This document shows positions 1-8,632 of a DNA stretch of 64,000 bases, piece by piece; positions within the stretch are counted from its first letter, which is position 1, and each line of letters starts with the position of its first letter. The stretch spans positions 2,046,001 through 2,110,000 of the forward strand of contig NZ_AP025518.1 in NCBI RefSeq assembly GCF_022179545.1. The letters are read 5' to 3'. Source of the DNA: Mycolicibacterium fortuitum subsp. fortuitum. Lineage in GTDB: Bacteria; Actinomycetota; Actinomycetes; Mycobacteriales; Mycobacteriaceae. Position numbers and translations under genes: made by a program. The notes under the pieces were generated by a model. That model ran no database searches. It was given only the letters and a program-made list of their open reading frames with translations, and had not been told where the DNA came from.

Positions 1-538
1 ACACGGTCCGTGGTCGCCAGCGGGGAATCGACCACCATCCCGAACCGGTCATGAGCAGGTCGACGCGACCCTGTAGGCGGCGGACCGTGCCTGTGCGCAT
101 CAGTTCCCAGCACACCGCCGCGCCGACCTGATACCCGTCGGCGTCGATGATTCCGTCATCGTCGCCGCCCATGTAGAACGCGTTCTCCCACATGGTGGGG
201 AAATCCTTGTCGTGGCGCCCGACAATGCCGGTCGGGTCGGCGAGCAGGTATGCGTTGCGGACATGTCCGTCGGCGTCGCGGCACAAGAAAGAACCGCCGA
301 CCAGTGCGGCGTGCCGCCGGGCGAGCCTGGTGAGAAGTTGCGCGGCGGGGCCGTCCGGTGGCAACGCAGCGTCCGCCAGTGCGGGCGTGAAACCGATTCC
401 GGTGGAGAAGAACTCGGGTAGTGCGATGATGCGCGCGCCCGCGCGCCCGGCTTCATCGCCGAGGCGCTCGCAAGCGGCCAGGTTGGCCGCAACGTCGGCC
501 AGTGACGCCTCGAGTTGAACGGCTGCCGCCAGAACCAT
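1..538 (-). CDS. Carbon-nitrogen hydrolase (nitrilase superfamily), C-terminus cut by window edge
   Basis: N-terminal 179 residues of a nitrilase-superfamily amidase; the rest lies left of the window. The family hydrolyses non-peptide C-N bonds with a Glu-Lys-Cys triad, and all three are visible: E42 in LPEFF, K111 in HDKDFPT and C143 in GAAVCWELMR. The ATG at 538 is preceded by GAGGAG at a normal distance. It diverges from the aldolase operon at 729; each side of the shared 190-bp gap carries a GACAC-N3-GTGTC palindrome, suggesting joint control. The substrate cannot be read from the sequence; an omega-amidase or N-carbamoyl hydrolase is possible. Confidence 0.85.
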   Translation of the reverse strand, partial: MVLAAAVQLEASLADVAANLAACERLGDEAGRAGARIIALPEFFSTGIGFTPALADAALPPDGPAAQLLTRLARRHAALVGGSFLCRDADGHVRNAYLLADPTGIVGRHDKDFPTMWENAFYMGGDDDGIIDADGYQVGAAVCWELMRTGTVRRLQGRVDLLMTGSGWWSIPRWRPRTV

Positions 539-573
539 GATCGAACTCTCCTCGGGTTGTGAATGCATGGGTG

Positions 574-586
574 GACACAGGGTGTC
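574..586. promoter_or_regulatory. Candidate operator, GACAC-N3-GTGTC
   Basis: Perfect inverted repeat GACAC AGG GTGTC, 36 bp upstream of the nitrilase start at 538. The same half-sites recur at 664-676 in front of the divergent aldolase gene, so one repressor may bind both. No regulator gene for it is visible in the window. Confidence 0.45.
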
Positions 587-653
587 ATCCGCTCACGAGC
601 CTAGCCGCAGGGGGCGTCGAAATGTTCTGGCGTGACGAATCGGCCCTATGCTG

Positions 654-683
654 TTGACATCAGGACACAAGGTGTCCTACGGT
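654..683 (+). promoter_or_regulatory. Candidate promoter of the aldolase operon with embedded operator
   Basis: TTGACA (654-659) and TACGGT (678-683) are separated by 18 bp. The spacer holds a palindrome with perfect 7-bp arms, AGGACAC AAG GTGTCCT (662-678). A protein bound there would block RNA polymerase, so repression is the natural reading. The element positions are direct; the function is inferred. Confidence 0.5.
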
Positions 684-728
684 CATTCTTGTGTCGCTGG
701 TTCCCGCTACCCGGAAAGGCAGGCCGAG

Positions 729-1514
729 ATGACGACCACGCTTGGTGATTCGAAACAAGTTCTGATGCAGCGTGCTCTCGAGGGGTTGTCGACCCACATC
801 GAGGAGTCCACCCTGACGACGCGGCAGAAGCTGGCACTGACATGCCGAGCACTCTTCGATGCCGGCCATGACTCCGGCCTGGCCGGTCAGATCACCGCCC
901 GGGCCGGAAAACCCGGTACCTACTACACCCAACGGTTGGGACTGGGGTTCGACGAGATCTCCGAAGACAACCTGCTGCTGGTCGACGAAGACCTCAACGT
1001 CCTGGAGGGCGAGGGCATGGCCAACCCCGCCAATCGATTCCATACCTGGATCTACCGCGCCCGGCCCGATGTGCAGTGCATCGTGCACACGCACCCCTTC
1101 CATGTCGCGGCGCTGTCCATGCTGGAAGTCCCGCTGAAGGTGTCCCAGATGGATATCGCGCCCCTCTACGACGACTGTGCGTTCCTGGCCGATTGGCCCG
1201 GGGTTCCCGTCGGCAACGAAGAAGGCGAGATCATCAGCGCCGCGCTGGGAGACAAGAAGGCAATCCTGTTGGCCCACCACGGCCATGTGATCGCCGGAGC
1301 CAGCATCGAGGAATCGTGCTCGCTGGCGATGCTGATCGAACGCGGAGCCAAGCTGCAGCTGGCCGCGATGGCGGCGGGCACGATCGCCGATCTGCCGCCG
1401 AGGCTGGCGCGTGAAGCCCACGACTGGACGTTGCGGCCCAAGCGCAGCCAGGCCAATTTCGCCTATTACGCCCGGCGCGCGCTGCGCAATCATCCCGACG
1501 CGCTTAGCAGTTGA
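729..1514 (+). CDS. Class II aldolase/adducin family protein
   Basis: A 261-aa protein of the class II aldolase/adducin fold (fuculose-/ribulose-phosphate aldolase relatives), which are zinc-dependent retro-aldolases, epimerases or decarboxylases. Zinc-binding histidines are visible as H120 and H122 (VHTHPF) and in the HHGH motif at 183-186. The usual acidic catalytic residue is not obvious in NRFHTW, so the exact reaction is open. Length fits the family. The ATG at 729 is preferred over a longer in-frame extension because that would run through the promoter; GGAAAGG upstream can serve as ribosome site. It is followed after 36 bp by a DapA-family gene, suggesting a two-step catabolic pathway. 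Confidence 0.85.
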   Translation: MTTTLGDSKQVLMQRALEGLSTHIEESTLTTRQKLALTCRALFDAGHDSGLAGQITARAGKPGTYYTQRLGLGFDEISEDNLLLVDEDLNVLEGEGMANPANRFHTWIYRARPDVQCIVHTHPFHVAALSMLEVPLKVSQMDIAPLYDDCAFLADWPGVPVGNEEGEIISAALGDKKAILLAHHGHVIAGASIEESCSLAMLIERGAKLQLAAMAAGTIADLPPRLAREAHDWTLRPKRSQANFAYYARRALRNHPDALSS

Positions 1515-1550
1515 TCCCCGAAACCAGCCCCGACCGTACGAGAAAAGGAC

Positions 1551-2441
1551 ATGAGCATGCCTGCCAACGCTGAGATCCACGGAATTCTCGCCTATCCGGT
1601 GACCCCCTTCACCGACGACCATCAGATCGACACCGGCAAGCTCGCCGCCCTGGTCGAGCGCCTGGTCGCCGGCGGAGCGCACGGTATCGTCCCGCTCGGC
1701 AGCACGGGAGAGTCGGCGTACCTCACCGAAGCCGAGTTCGACACCGTCATCGACACCACGATCGGGGTGGTCGACCGGCGGGTGCCCGTCATCATCGGTG
1801 CCTCAGATCTGACCACTGCCAACACCATTCGGCGGGCGCAATACGCCGAGCGGGCCGGTGCCGATGCGGTCATGGTGCTGCCGATCTCGTACTGGAAACT
1901 GTCCGAACGAGAGATCGCGCAGCACTATGCGGCGATCGGCGCTGCGATCGGCATCCCGATCATGGTCTACAACAACCCGGCGACCAGCGGTATAGACATG
2001 CGGCCGGAGCTGTTGGTGCAGATGTTCAACGACATCGACAACGTCACCATGGTCAAGGAGTCCACGGGCGACATCACCCGCATGCAGCGCCTGGCCGAGC
2101 TCAGTGAAGGTGAGCTGCCGTTCTACAACGGCAGTAACCCCATGATTCTCAAGGCATTCCAGGCAGGGGCCAAGGGCTGGTGCACCGCGGCGCCGAACCT
2201 GCTGCCGCAGCCGTGCCTCGACCTCTACGCCGCGGCGCGGGCGGGGGACTGGACGAAGGCGGAAGCCATCTACACCGAACTCAAGCCCTTCCTGGAGTTC
2301 ATCGTTGCCGGTGGCCTGCCGACCACCATCAAGGGTGGGCTGGAATTGCTGGGCCAGGGGGTCGGCGTGCCACGCCTGCCGCTGCTTCCGCTCGACGGTG
2401 ACGGTCGCGAGGAGTTGCGCCGGCTCCTCGCCGTGTCTTGA
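1551..2441 (+). CDS. Dihydrodipicolinate synthase (DapA) family aldolase/lyase
   Basis: A 296-aa TIM-barrel lyase of the DapA/N-acetylneuraminate lyase family, which form a Schiff base between an active-site lysine and a 2-oxo acid. Visible signatures are GSTGES (50-55), tyrosine Y140 in VYNNP and the Schiff-base lysine K169 in MVKEST. AAAAGGAC precedes the ATG. Being second in an operon with a class II aldolase and divergent from a C-N hydrolase argues for a catabolic paralogue rather than the housekeeping lysine-pathway DapA. Substrate unknown. Confidence 0.85.
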   Translation: MSMPANAEIHGILAYPVTPFTDDHQIDTGKLAALVERLVAGGAHGIVPLGSTGESAYLTEAEFDTVIDTTIGVVDRRVPVIIGASDLTTANTIRRAQYAERAGADAVMVLPISYWKLSEREIAQHYAAIGAAIGIPIMVYNNPATSGIDMRPELLVQMFNDIDNVTMVKESTGDITRMQRLAELSEGELPFYNGSNPMILKAFQAGAKGWCTAAPNLLPQPCLDLYAAARAGDWTKAEAIYTELKPFLEFIVAGGLPTTIKGGLELLGQGVGVPRLPLLPLDGDGREELRRLLAVS

Positions 2442-2451
2442 GGGCAGCGGT

Positions 2452-2892
2452 ATGGAACGCGTGACACCGGTGTTGGGTGCTGCCACCGCAACGACGTTGC
2501 TGGCGGCCGGGTTGATCTTCCTGCTGGCACTGGCCCTCGGCGTGTGGAAGTACCGGCAGATGGTCACCTCTGATCGGCATGTCGCCCATCCCTATGTCGA
2601 CATCGCCCACCGGGCGTCGCTGCTTTACGCGTTCGCGACGTTGCTGACCGCGGTTTTTGTCGAACTCAGCGCCTGGCCGGATTGGGTCGACCTGACCGCG
2701 GCGATGGTGCTGGTGTTCTTCTTCCTCGCCGCGATCCTGAGCTACATCGTGCACGGTGCCCGGCGCGATACGACGAACCAGTTCGAACACCCGAGTCCTG
2801 GGATGCACATTTCGATGGTGCTGCTGATCGTGGGGGAGATCGGAGGGTTCGCGGTTCTGCTCGTCGGTTTCGCGGTCGGTCAATGGGCCTGA
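2452..2892 (+). CDS. Small integral membrane protein of unknown function
   Basis: A 146-aa protein with about four hydrophobic segments (roughly residues 8-30, 55-70, 78-100 and 118-142) joined by short polar loops, including HGARRDTTNQFEHPSPG. It starts 10 bp after the DapA-family stop and so is probably co-transcribed. No catalytic or transport motif is recognised. Its last 13 bp overlap the end of the convergent Rrf2 gene. Function unknown; an accessory role in uptake of the pathway substrate is only a guess. Confidence 0.7.
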   Translation: MERVTPVLGAATATTLLAAGLIFLLALALGVWKYRQMVTSDRHVAHPYVDIAHRASLLYAFATLLTAVFVELSAWPDWVDLTAAMVLVFFFLAAILSYIVHGARRDTTNQFEHPSPGMHISMVLLIVGEIGGFAVLLVGFAVGQWA

Positions 2893-3365
2893 GAAGGGCT
2901 TCTGCCCAGCAGCTTTCGGGTGCGCGCCGGCGCGGTGGGGGGCAACTCGTCGAGGATGTCGGCGAGGGTGACGGCGTCCAGGTTGGCTCGCCAGGCTTGG
3001 TGGGCGTCCGCCATCTTCACGGCCAGGATGCAGTCGTGACGGCACCAACTGTCGGGTAGGGCGCCGCGGCCCTGCTGTCGGATCTCGCGGCATTCGTACG
3101 GTGCGGAGGTGCCGTCGACGGCTTCGACGATCTGCAGCAGGGTGATGTCCGCCGGCGCCCGGCCGAGTCGGAAGCCGCCACGTGGACCGGTGGTGGCGGC
3201 CAGCACTCCGGCGCGGGTGAGTGCCTGCAGCTGTTTGGCGAGATAGGCCGCGGGCAGGCCGAAATACTCCGCGAGATCGGCGGCCGATGCGGTGGTACCG
3301 ACCTCGAGCTGCGCCAGCGACGTCGCGCAGTGCAGGGCCCACTCGGTTGCCACGGGAAGTTTCAC
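2880..3365 (-). CDS. Rrf2 family transcriptional regulator
   Basis: A 161-aa Rrf2-type regulator with an N-terminal winged helix (residues about 1-75, including AADLAEYFGLPAAYLAKQLQ and the wing GPRGGFRLGR). It has a three-cysteine cluster, C92, C108 and C112, where Fe-S members such as IscR and NsrR carry their cluster ligands; spacing here is longer. It may sense redox or nitrosative stress. Divergent from the NmrA-like gene at 3441 with an AT-rich palindrome between, a pairing resembling Bacillus ywnA-ywnB, so it probably controls that neighbour and itself. Confidence 0.85.
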   Translation of the reverse strand: MKLPVATEWALHCATSLAQLEVGTTASAADLAEYFGLPAAYLAKQLQALTRAGVLAATTGPRGGFRLGRAPADITLLQIVEAVDGTSAPYECREIRQQGRGALPDSWCRHDCILAVKMADAHQAWRANLDAVTLADILDELPPTAPARTRKLLGRSPSQAH

Positions 3366-3383
3366 GACCCGTAGTTTATTACA

Positions 3384-3415
3384 GATATTAAGGACCTATA
3401 TAGTCCGAGATTATC
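3384..3415. promoter_or_regulatory. Candidate Rrf2 operator in divergent promoter region
   Basis: AT-rich imperfect dyad centred on CTATATAG (3396-3403) with outer GATA and TATC arms, in a locally low-GC stretch between the Rrf2 gene and the NmrA-like gene. Rrf2 proteins usually bind long AT-rich dyads near their own promoter. Assignment is by position. Confidence 0.4.
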
Positions 3416-3440
3416 TGTTGGACGAGGATATGGAGACGCC

Positions 3441-4196
3441 ATGCGTATCGCAGTTGCCGGAGCGACGGGAAACATCGGGACCCGCGTGGTTGCCGCCTTG
3501 AAGGGCGAGGGCCACGACGTGGTGGCGATCAGCCGCTCGAACGGGGTGGACCTGTCCACCGGTGAAGGGCTCGATGCGGCACTGACCGGAGTGCAAGCAG
3601 TGGTGGACGCGATCAGTGCGCCGCCCACCGATCGGGACAGCACCGTGGAATACCTGGGCACCGCCACCGGCAACCTGCTTGCCGCGGAAGAGCGTGCCGG
3701 GGTGGCACATCATGTGCTGCTTTCCATCGTGGGAGTTCACGGCATCGAAGGCAATGCCCACTACGCCGGAAAGCGTGAGCAGGAACGTCTGGTCGAGGCG
3801 GGCCCGGTGCCGTGGACGATCGTGCCGGCGACCCAGTTCCACGATTTCGCCGAGATGGTGGTGGGCTGGACACAGCACGACGGCCCCGACGGTGCCACGG
3901 CGGAGATCGCCCCGCTTCTGGTGCAGCCGATCGATCCCGACGACGTGGCTGCCGTGCTGGCCGAGCTCGCGGTCGGCGGCCCTGCGGGCCGCTACGTCGA
4001 CGTGGCCGGCCCGCAGACACAGGATCTGGTGGACATGGCCCGCCGGACCCTGGCGGCGCGTGGGCGTGAGGTGACGCTGGTGCCGACGTGGTCGTCGATC
4101 TTCGGATTGACCATGTCGGGCAATGCGCTGCTGCCCGGTGACGACGCGCGGATCGCGCCCACCAGCTTCGACCAGTGGCTGAGCCGCCGGCGGTAG
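3441..4196 (+). CDS. NmrA-like NAD(P)-binding protein (atypical SDR)
   Basis: A 251-aa atypical short-chain dehydrogenase. The N-terminal GATGNIG (residues 7-13) is the dinucleotide-binding glycine motif of the NmrA/NAD(P)H-azoreductase-like group. There is no classical YxxxK catalytic pair in the expected place; such proteins act as quinone or azo reductases or as redox sensors. The ATG at 3441 follows a GGAG. It is divergent from the Rrf2 gene at 3365, its likely regulator. Confidence 0.8.
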   Translation: MRIAVAGATGNIGTRVVAALKGEGHDVVAISRSNGVDLSTGEGLDAALTGVQAVVDAISAPPTDRDSTVEYLGTATGNLLAAEERAGVAHHVLLSIVGVHGIEGNAHYAGKREQERLVEAGPVPWTIVPATQFHDFAEMVVGWTQHDGPDGATAEIAPLLVQPIDPDDVAAVLAELAVGGPAGRYVDVAGPQTQDLVDMARRTLAARGREVTLVPTWSSIFGLTMSGNALLPGDDARIAPTSFDQWLSRRR

Positions 4197-4241
4197 GGGC
4201 AGGCCACACCGGGCCCGGGATTGTCACCGCTCTCTGACACC

Positions 4242-6377
4242 ATGGACGGCATGCCGTTGGAGGCTCCCTCGCCCGCAGTGGACGATCTGGACGATGAGCA
4301 GCGGGAGGCCGTGCTGGCCGCCCGCGGTCCGGTATGCGTGCTGGCCGGCGCGGGGACCGGCAAGACCCGCACCATCACTCGCCGGATCGCGCATCTGGTG
4401 GCCGGTGGTCACGTGGCACCCAGCCAGGTGCTGGCGGTGACGTTCACCGCCCGCGCGGCGGGGGAGATGCGGACCCGGTTGCGCTTGCTCGGCCAGCAGT
4501 CGGGAGTGAACACCTCTGCGGTGCAGGCGGTGACGTTCCACGCCGCGGCGCGCCGTCAGTTGCAGTACTTCTGGCCGCGCCTGGTCGGTGACACCGGATG
4601 GGAGTTGCTCGACAGCAAGTTCGCCGTGGTCGCACAGGCCGCCAACTGGGCCGGGATGCAGACCAGCACCGACGACGTGCGTGACCTCGCGGGCGAAATC
4701 GAGTGGGCCAAGGCGTCTTTGATCACCCCGGAGGCCTACAGCACGGCCGTCGCGAAGACCGGGCGCGACATCCCGTTCGATGCGGCCAAGGTCGCCGCGG
4801 TCTATTCGAACTACGAGAAGCTCAAGGCTCGCCGGGACGGTTCGGCGCTCCTTGACTTTGATGACCTGCTGCTGCACACCGCCGCGGCCATCGAGAACGA
4901 CGCCGCGGTGGCCCAGGAGTTCCGTGATCGCTACCGCTGCTTCGTCGTGGACGAGTATCAGGACGTCACGCCCCTGCAACAGCGTGTGCTCGATGCGTGG
5001 CTGGGAGAGCGCGACGATCTCACCGTGGTCGGTGACGCCAACCAGACGATCTATTCGTTCACCGGCGCCACACCGCGATTTCTGCTGGACTTCTCGCGGC
5101 GCTTCCCCGACGCCGCGGTGGTGCGCCTGGAGCGTGACTACCGCTCCACACCACAGGTGGTCTCGTTGGCCAACCGGGTGATCGCGGCTGCCCGCGGTCG
5201 GATGGCCGGCAGCAAGCTGCATCTGGTGGGGCAGCGCGATCCCGGACCCGAGCCGACGTTTTCCGAGTATCCCGACGAGGTGGCCGAGGCCAACGCCGTC
5301 GCGCGGTCCATCAAGAAGCTGATCGAAAACGGCACCGAGCCGGCCGAGATCGCGGTGCTGTACCGGATCAACGCGCAGTCCGAGGTGTACGAAGAGGCGC
5401 TCACCGAGGCCGGCATCGCCTTCCAGGTGCGCGGCGGCGAAGGTTTCTTCAGCCGCCAGGAGATCCGCCAGGCACTGGTGGCCATGCAACGCTTCGCCGA
5501 ACGCGACATCCCCGAGGACAACCTGCCCGCGCTCGTGCGTGAGCTGCTGGAGCCACTGGGGCTGACGGCCGAGCCTCCGGCCGGCACCAAGGCCCGGGAA
5601 CGCTGGGAAGCGTTGACGGCCTTGGCCGAACTGGTCGACGAAGAGGTCGCGGTGCGCCCGGAACTCGACCTGCGGGCCCTTGTCGCCGAATTGCGACAAC
5701 GCGCCGACTCCCGGCACCCGCCGGTGGTGCAAGGCGTGACGCTGGCGTCGCTGCACGCCGCCAAGGGGCTGGAATGGGATGCGGTGTTCCTGGTCGGTCT
5801 GGCCGACAACACCTTGCCGATCTCGCATGCGCTGGCGCACGGGCCCGACAGTGAGCCGGTGGAGGAGGAGCGCCGGCTGCTCTATGTCGGGGTCACCCGG
5901 GCCCGGGTACATCTCGGACTGAGCTGGGCACTGGCCCGCACCCCGGGTGGGCGGCAGGGTCGGCGGCCGTCACGCTTCCTCAACGGCATCGCACCGCAGC
6001 TGCAGAACGGGGCAGGCTCGAGCCCGGACCGGTCGCGCCGCCAGCGTGGCCCGGCGCCGCGCTGCCGGGTGTGTAACGCCGCATTGACGACGCCGCCGGC
6101 GATCATGTTGCGCCGCTGTGAAACCTGCCCTTCAGATTTGGACGAGGAGCTGCTCTCCGAGCTCAAGGAGTGGCGGTTGCGCGTCTCCAAGGAGATGAAG
6201 GTGCCGGCGTACGTGGTGTTCACCGACAACACCCTGATCGCCATCGCAGAAGCATTGCCGACCGACGATGCCGCACTGGTGGCGTTGCCCGGCATCGGTG
6301 CGCGCAAGCTCGAGCAGTACGGGCCCGATGTCCTCGAGTTGGTCGTGGGACGAGTGAAGGCCCGCCAAGATTCGTAA
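4242..6377 (+). CDS. uvrD2: ATP-dependent DNA helicase UvrD2 (SF1A)
   Basis: A mycobacterial UvrD2-type helicase of about 711 aa. Walker A is GAGTGKT near residue 36, the Walker B region is [13 protein letters not shown], later helicase motifs include [13 protein letters not shown] and [18 protein letters not shown], and a tetracysteine motif (CRVC...CETC) is followed by a C-terminal HRDC domain ([16 protein letters not shown]). It unwinds DNA during repair; in M. tuberculosis the orthologue Rv3198c is essential and its tetracysteine motif matters for unwinding. ATG at 4242 or 4251 fits better than an upstream TTG at 4221. The adjacent downstream whiB7 locus matches the tuberculosis arrangement. 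Confidence 0.93.
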   Translation: MDGMPLEAPSPAVDDLDDEQREAVLAARGPVCVLAGAGTGKTRTITRRIAHLVAGGHVAPSQVLAVTFTARAAGEMRTRLRLLGQQSGVNTSAVQAVTFHAAARRQLQYFWPRLVGDTGWELLDSKFAVVAQAANWAGMQTSTDDVRDLAGEIEWAKASLITPEAYSTAVAKTGRDIPFDAAKVAAVYSNYEKLKARRDGSALLDFDDLLLHTAAAIENDAAVAQEFRDRYRCFVVDEYQDVTPLQQRVLDAWLGERDDLTVVGDANQTIYSFTGATPRFLLDFSRRFPDAAVVRLERDYRSTPQVVSLANRVIAAARGRMAGSKLHLVGQRDPGPEPTFSEYPDEVAEANAVARSIKKLIENGTEPAEIAVLYRINAQSEVYEEALTEAGIAFQVRGGEGFFSRQEIRQALVAMQRFAERDIPEDNLPALVRELLEPLGLTAEPPAGTKARERWEALTALAELVDEEVAVRPELDLRALVAELRQRADSRHPPVVQGVTLASLHAAKGLEWDAVFLVGLADNTLPISHALAHGPDSEPVEEERRLLYVGVTRARVHLGLSWALARTPGGRQGRRPSRFLNGIAPQLQNGAGSSPDRSRRQRGPAPRCRVCNAALTTPPAIMLRRCETCPSDLDEELLSELKEWRLRVSKEMKVPAYVVFTDNTLIAIAEALPTDDAALVALPGIGARKLEQYGPDVLELVVGRVKARQDS

Positions 6378-6401
6378 AGATCGTGCCAAAACCGCAGGTA
6401 G

Positions 6402-6439
6402 AAAATAGGTTGTGCGATTTGGCTGTTAGGCTTTAGCCT
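6402..6439 (+). promoter_or_regulatory. WhiB7-type autoregulated promoter of whiB7
   Basis: AAAAT (6402-6406) lies 3 bp upstream of a -35 element TTGTGC (6410-6415), followed after 18 bp by TAGCCT (6434-6439). An AT-rich block just ahead of the -35 box is the known binding site for the WhiB7 AT-hook in complex with SigA, so this is the expected autoactivation site. Transcription would start near 6446. Confidence 0.65.
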
Positions 6440-6482
6440 CGTAACACAGCTCTGGTGACGAGACGGAAGGAGGGTGCCCGCA

Positions 6483-6704
6483 ATGGATAACAACATCGAA
6501 TTCAGCGGTGTAGCGGTTGCAGGCATGCCGTCGTCCGTGCTCGCCGTCGCCGTGTCCCCGGTTGCCCCGGAGGCGCGCCGGCATGCCGCACCCGCTGCCC
6601 CCGCCGCCGCTGGATGGCCGGCCGCCGCTGCTGCTATTGCACCGCAGCACAAGCGCCGCCCCGCCGCCGCGACAGGCGCGTCCGTGGATCGGAGCCACTA
6701 CTAG
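6483..6704 (+). CDS. Upstream leader ORF controlling whiB7
   Basis: A 73-codon ORF in the long whiB7 5' leader, preceded by a very strong ribosome site, GGAAGGAGG at 6465-6473, 9 nt before the ATG. The product is Ala/Pro-rich (long runs around residues 35-60) with no domain. Upstream ORFs in mycobacterial whiB7 leaders are known to couple translation stress to transcription read-through: when translation is impaired, the downstream terminator fails to form. Its value is probably in being translated rather than in the peptide. It ends 25 bp before the attenuator hairpin. Confidence 0.7.
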   Translation: MDNNIEFSGVAVAGMPSSVLAVAVSPVAPEARRHAAPAAPAAAGWPAAAAAIAPQHKRRPAAATGASVDRSHY

Positions 6705-6729
6705 GTAGAGCTCCCTTCGCCAGCCAAAA

Positions 6730-6772
6730 GGCCACGGACCCGCAGTCAACCGGATCCGTGGCCAAATTTTTT
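6730..6772 (+). terminator. Intrinsic attenuator in the whiB7 leader
   Basis: GGCCACGGA (6730-6738) and TCCGTGGCC (6755-6763) pair as a perfect 9-bp stem with a 16-nt loop, followed by AAA and six T residues (6767-6772). This is a textbook intrinsic terminator about 95 bp before whiB7. It matches the conditional transcription attenuation known for whiB7 in mycobacteria. Confidence 0.85.
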
Positions 6773-6867
6773 GGGAGTTGTTCTCCATCCCCCAGAAAAC
6801 CTGGTCGCAGATCCATCCAAGAGACAGATCGCCGACAACTACGACCAGGAAGTAGGGGGAACAGCAC

Positions 6868-7176
6868 ATGTCCATTGCGATGACAGCTCCGGAGGTGAGC
6901 GTCGCGCCGGTGACATGCGAGCAGCGGCTACCGGCGGTGCCCTGCCACATCGGGAATCCCGATCTGTGGTTCGCCGAGAGCCCAGTCGATCTGGAGCAGG
7001 CCAAGGCACTGTGCGCGGATTGCCCGATCCGCAACGAGTGCCTGGCCGCCGCGCTGGAAAGGCAGGAGCCATGGGGTGTTTGGGGCGGTGAGATCCTCGA
7101 CCGCGGAACCATCGTGGCCCGCAAGCGGCCGCGTGGACGTCCGCGCAAGAACGCGGGGAACCCGGCCGCCGCATGA
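6868..7176 (+). CDS. whiB7: Antibiotic-inducible transcriptional activator WhiB7
   Basis: A 102-aa Wbl protein: four cluster cysteines C26, C49, C52 and C58 bind a 4Fe-4S cluster, EPWGVWGGE (67-75) is the SigA-contact turn, and RPRGRPRK (87-94) is the AT-hook for AT-rich promoter DNA. It activates intrinsic multidrug-resistance genes with SigA, including itself. A ribosome-site-like AGGGGGAA precedes the ATG; a second in-frame ATG at 6880 would also keep all motifs. Slightly longer than the roughly 92-aa tuberculosis protein, mostly at the termini. Confidence 0.96.
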   Translation: MSIAMTAPEVSVAPVTCEQRLPAVPCHIGNPDLWFAESPVDLEQAKALCADCPIRNECLAAALERQEPWGVWGGEILDRGTIVARKRPRGRPRKNAGNPAAA

Positions 7177-7191
7177 CGCCTGAAGACGCCG

Positions 7192-7222
7192 ACGGCGCCG
7201 AGTGTCAGACACTCGGCGCCGT
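7192..7222. terminator. Long perfect hairpin between convergent whiB7 and ABC1 kinase genes
   Basis: ACGGCGCCGAGTGT (7192-7205) and its exact complement (7209-7222) flank a 3-nt loop, a 14-bp perfect stem without a T tract on either side. Mycobacterial terminators often lack the T tract, and the site lies between two convergent stops, so it can serve both strands. Confidence 0.75.
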
Positions 7223-7255
7223 TCGGTGCTTGTGCGCGCTGCGAAATCCGTTGCG

Positions 7256-8590
7256 CTAGGCCGCTTCGTCGGCGAAGCCCGGAACCAGTTCGGTCGCAAT
7301 CGCTTTCACCGGCACGTGTGCGTCGAGCTGGCAGCACATGGCGATGGTCGAGGCGATGACTCGCAGCGGGATGGCGAGGTTCGGCGGCAGATCGAGCTGG
7401 CGAGCGGTCTTGATCTGGGCCACCCAGTTGTCCATCTGGCCTGCCGCCATCCGTTGAATCCACCGCCGGTTGTAATGGAAGACGTCGACCTCGATCGGTT
7501 CGACGTACTGGCGCAGCATGTCGTCGACTTCTTCGATCGAAACCTGTTGGCCCTTCTGGATGAAACCGGCTTCTTCCATCGTGGGCAGCAGCTTGTCGTA
7601 GTTCTTGTCCCGGGCCAGCCGGATGCACTCACCCAGCGAGGTCGGGAAACCGTCGGGCAACGGTGCGACGGCGCCGAAGTCGATGACACCCATCCGTCCG
7701 TCGGGCAGCAGCATGAAATTCCCCGGATGCGCGTCGCCGTGCATCATCTGCAGCCGCTTGGGCGCGTCGAAGGTGAGCTCGGACAGCCGGGTACCCATCA
7801 GGTCGCGCTGTTCGGGGGTGCCCTCGCGAATGATCACCGACATCGGGATGCCGTCCATCCATTCGGCGATGACGACTTTCGGTGCGCTGGCCACGATGGC
7901 GGGAACGCAGAAGTGGGGATCGTTGCGGTAGGCCTTGGCGAACGCACGCTGGTTCTCGGCCTCCAGCCGGTAATCCAGCTCCATGTCGGTGCGTTCGATC
8001 AACTCGTCGACGATGCCCTGGATGTCGACGCCGGGGGCCAGTTGCTTGAACACGCCGACCAGACGCTGGATGGTCTTGAGGTCGGCGCGCAGTGCCTCGT
8101 CAGCACCGGGGTATTGGATCTTGACGGCCACTTCACGGCCGTCGGACCAGACCGCCTTGTGGACCTGACCGATGCTCGCCGAGGCCACGGGAGTGTCATC
8201 GAACGAGGTGAACCGGTCGCGCCATTTGGTGCCGAGCTGTGCATCGAGCACCCGGTGCACCTTGGCCGCGGGCAGCGGCGGCGCCTCGCGCTGCAATTTG
8301 GTCAACGCCTCGCGATACGGCTTGCCGTATTGCTCGGGAATGGCGGCTTCCAGCACCGACAGCGCCTGGCCCACCTTCATCGCCCCGCCCTTGAGTTCGC
8401 CGAGCACGGCGAACAATTGTTGGGCGGCCTTGTCCATCAATTCGGCAGTGACTTCGTCCTTGGACTTGCCGGTCAGACGCTTGCCGAAGCCCAGTGCTGC
8501 CCGTCCCGCCATGCCGCCGGCCAGACCGGCCAGCTTCGCATTCCGTGCGACGCTTCCCCGTTTGATGTCGGTCACCAGACCATCATCCAT
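7256..8590 (-). CDS. ABC1/UbiB (AarF) family atypical kinase
   Basis: A 444-aa member of the ABC1/ADCK/UbiB family, orthologous by synteny and sequence to Rv3197. Visible motifs are the family KxGQ signature in GGAMKVGQALS, the A-rich loop VASASIGQVHKA, the ATP-site lysine in AVKIQYPG, the catalytic MHGDAHPGNF and the metal-binding VIDFGA. UbiB proteins act at the membrane on prenyl-quinone lipids in other bacteria; the mycobacterial role is less clear. The start at 8590 (MDDG) is chosen over an upstream in-frame ATG because it matches the known orthologue. Probably last gene of the minus-strand cluster 10945-7256. Confidence 0.88.
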   Translation of the reverse strand: MDDGLVTDIKRGSVARNAKLAGLAGGMAGRAALGFGKRLTGKSKDEVTAELMDKAAQQLFAVLGELKGGAMKVGQALSVLEAAIPEQYGKPYREALTKLQREAPPLPAAKVHRVLDAQLGTKWRDRFTSFDDTPVASASIGQVHKAVWSDGREVAVKIQYPGADEALRADLKTIQRLVGVFKQLAPGVDIQGIVDELIERTDMELDYRLEAENQRAFAKAYRNDPHFCVPAIVASAPKVVIAEWMDGIPMSVIIREGTPEQRDLMGTRLSELTFDAPKRLQMMHGDAHPGNFMLLPDGRMGVIDFGAVAPLPDGFPTSLGECIRLARDKNYDKLLPTMEEAGFIQKGQQVSIEEVDDMLRQYVEPIEVDVFHYNRRWIQRMAAGQMDNWVAQIKTARQLDLPPNLAIPLRVIASTIAMCCQLDAHVPVKAIATELVPGFADEAA

Positions 8591-8632
8591 GATGCTGCTG
8601 AATCCACCGCAACCAAGTGGCAACATTCGTTT

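Noticed and set aside
100..588. Minus-strand ORF with many Pro/Thr/Arg residues at the left edge
   Set aside because: It is the shadow of the real C-N hydrolase, whose catalytic E, K and C are read in another frame from 538 to the edge.
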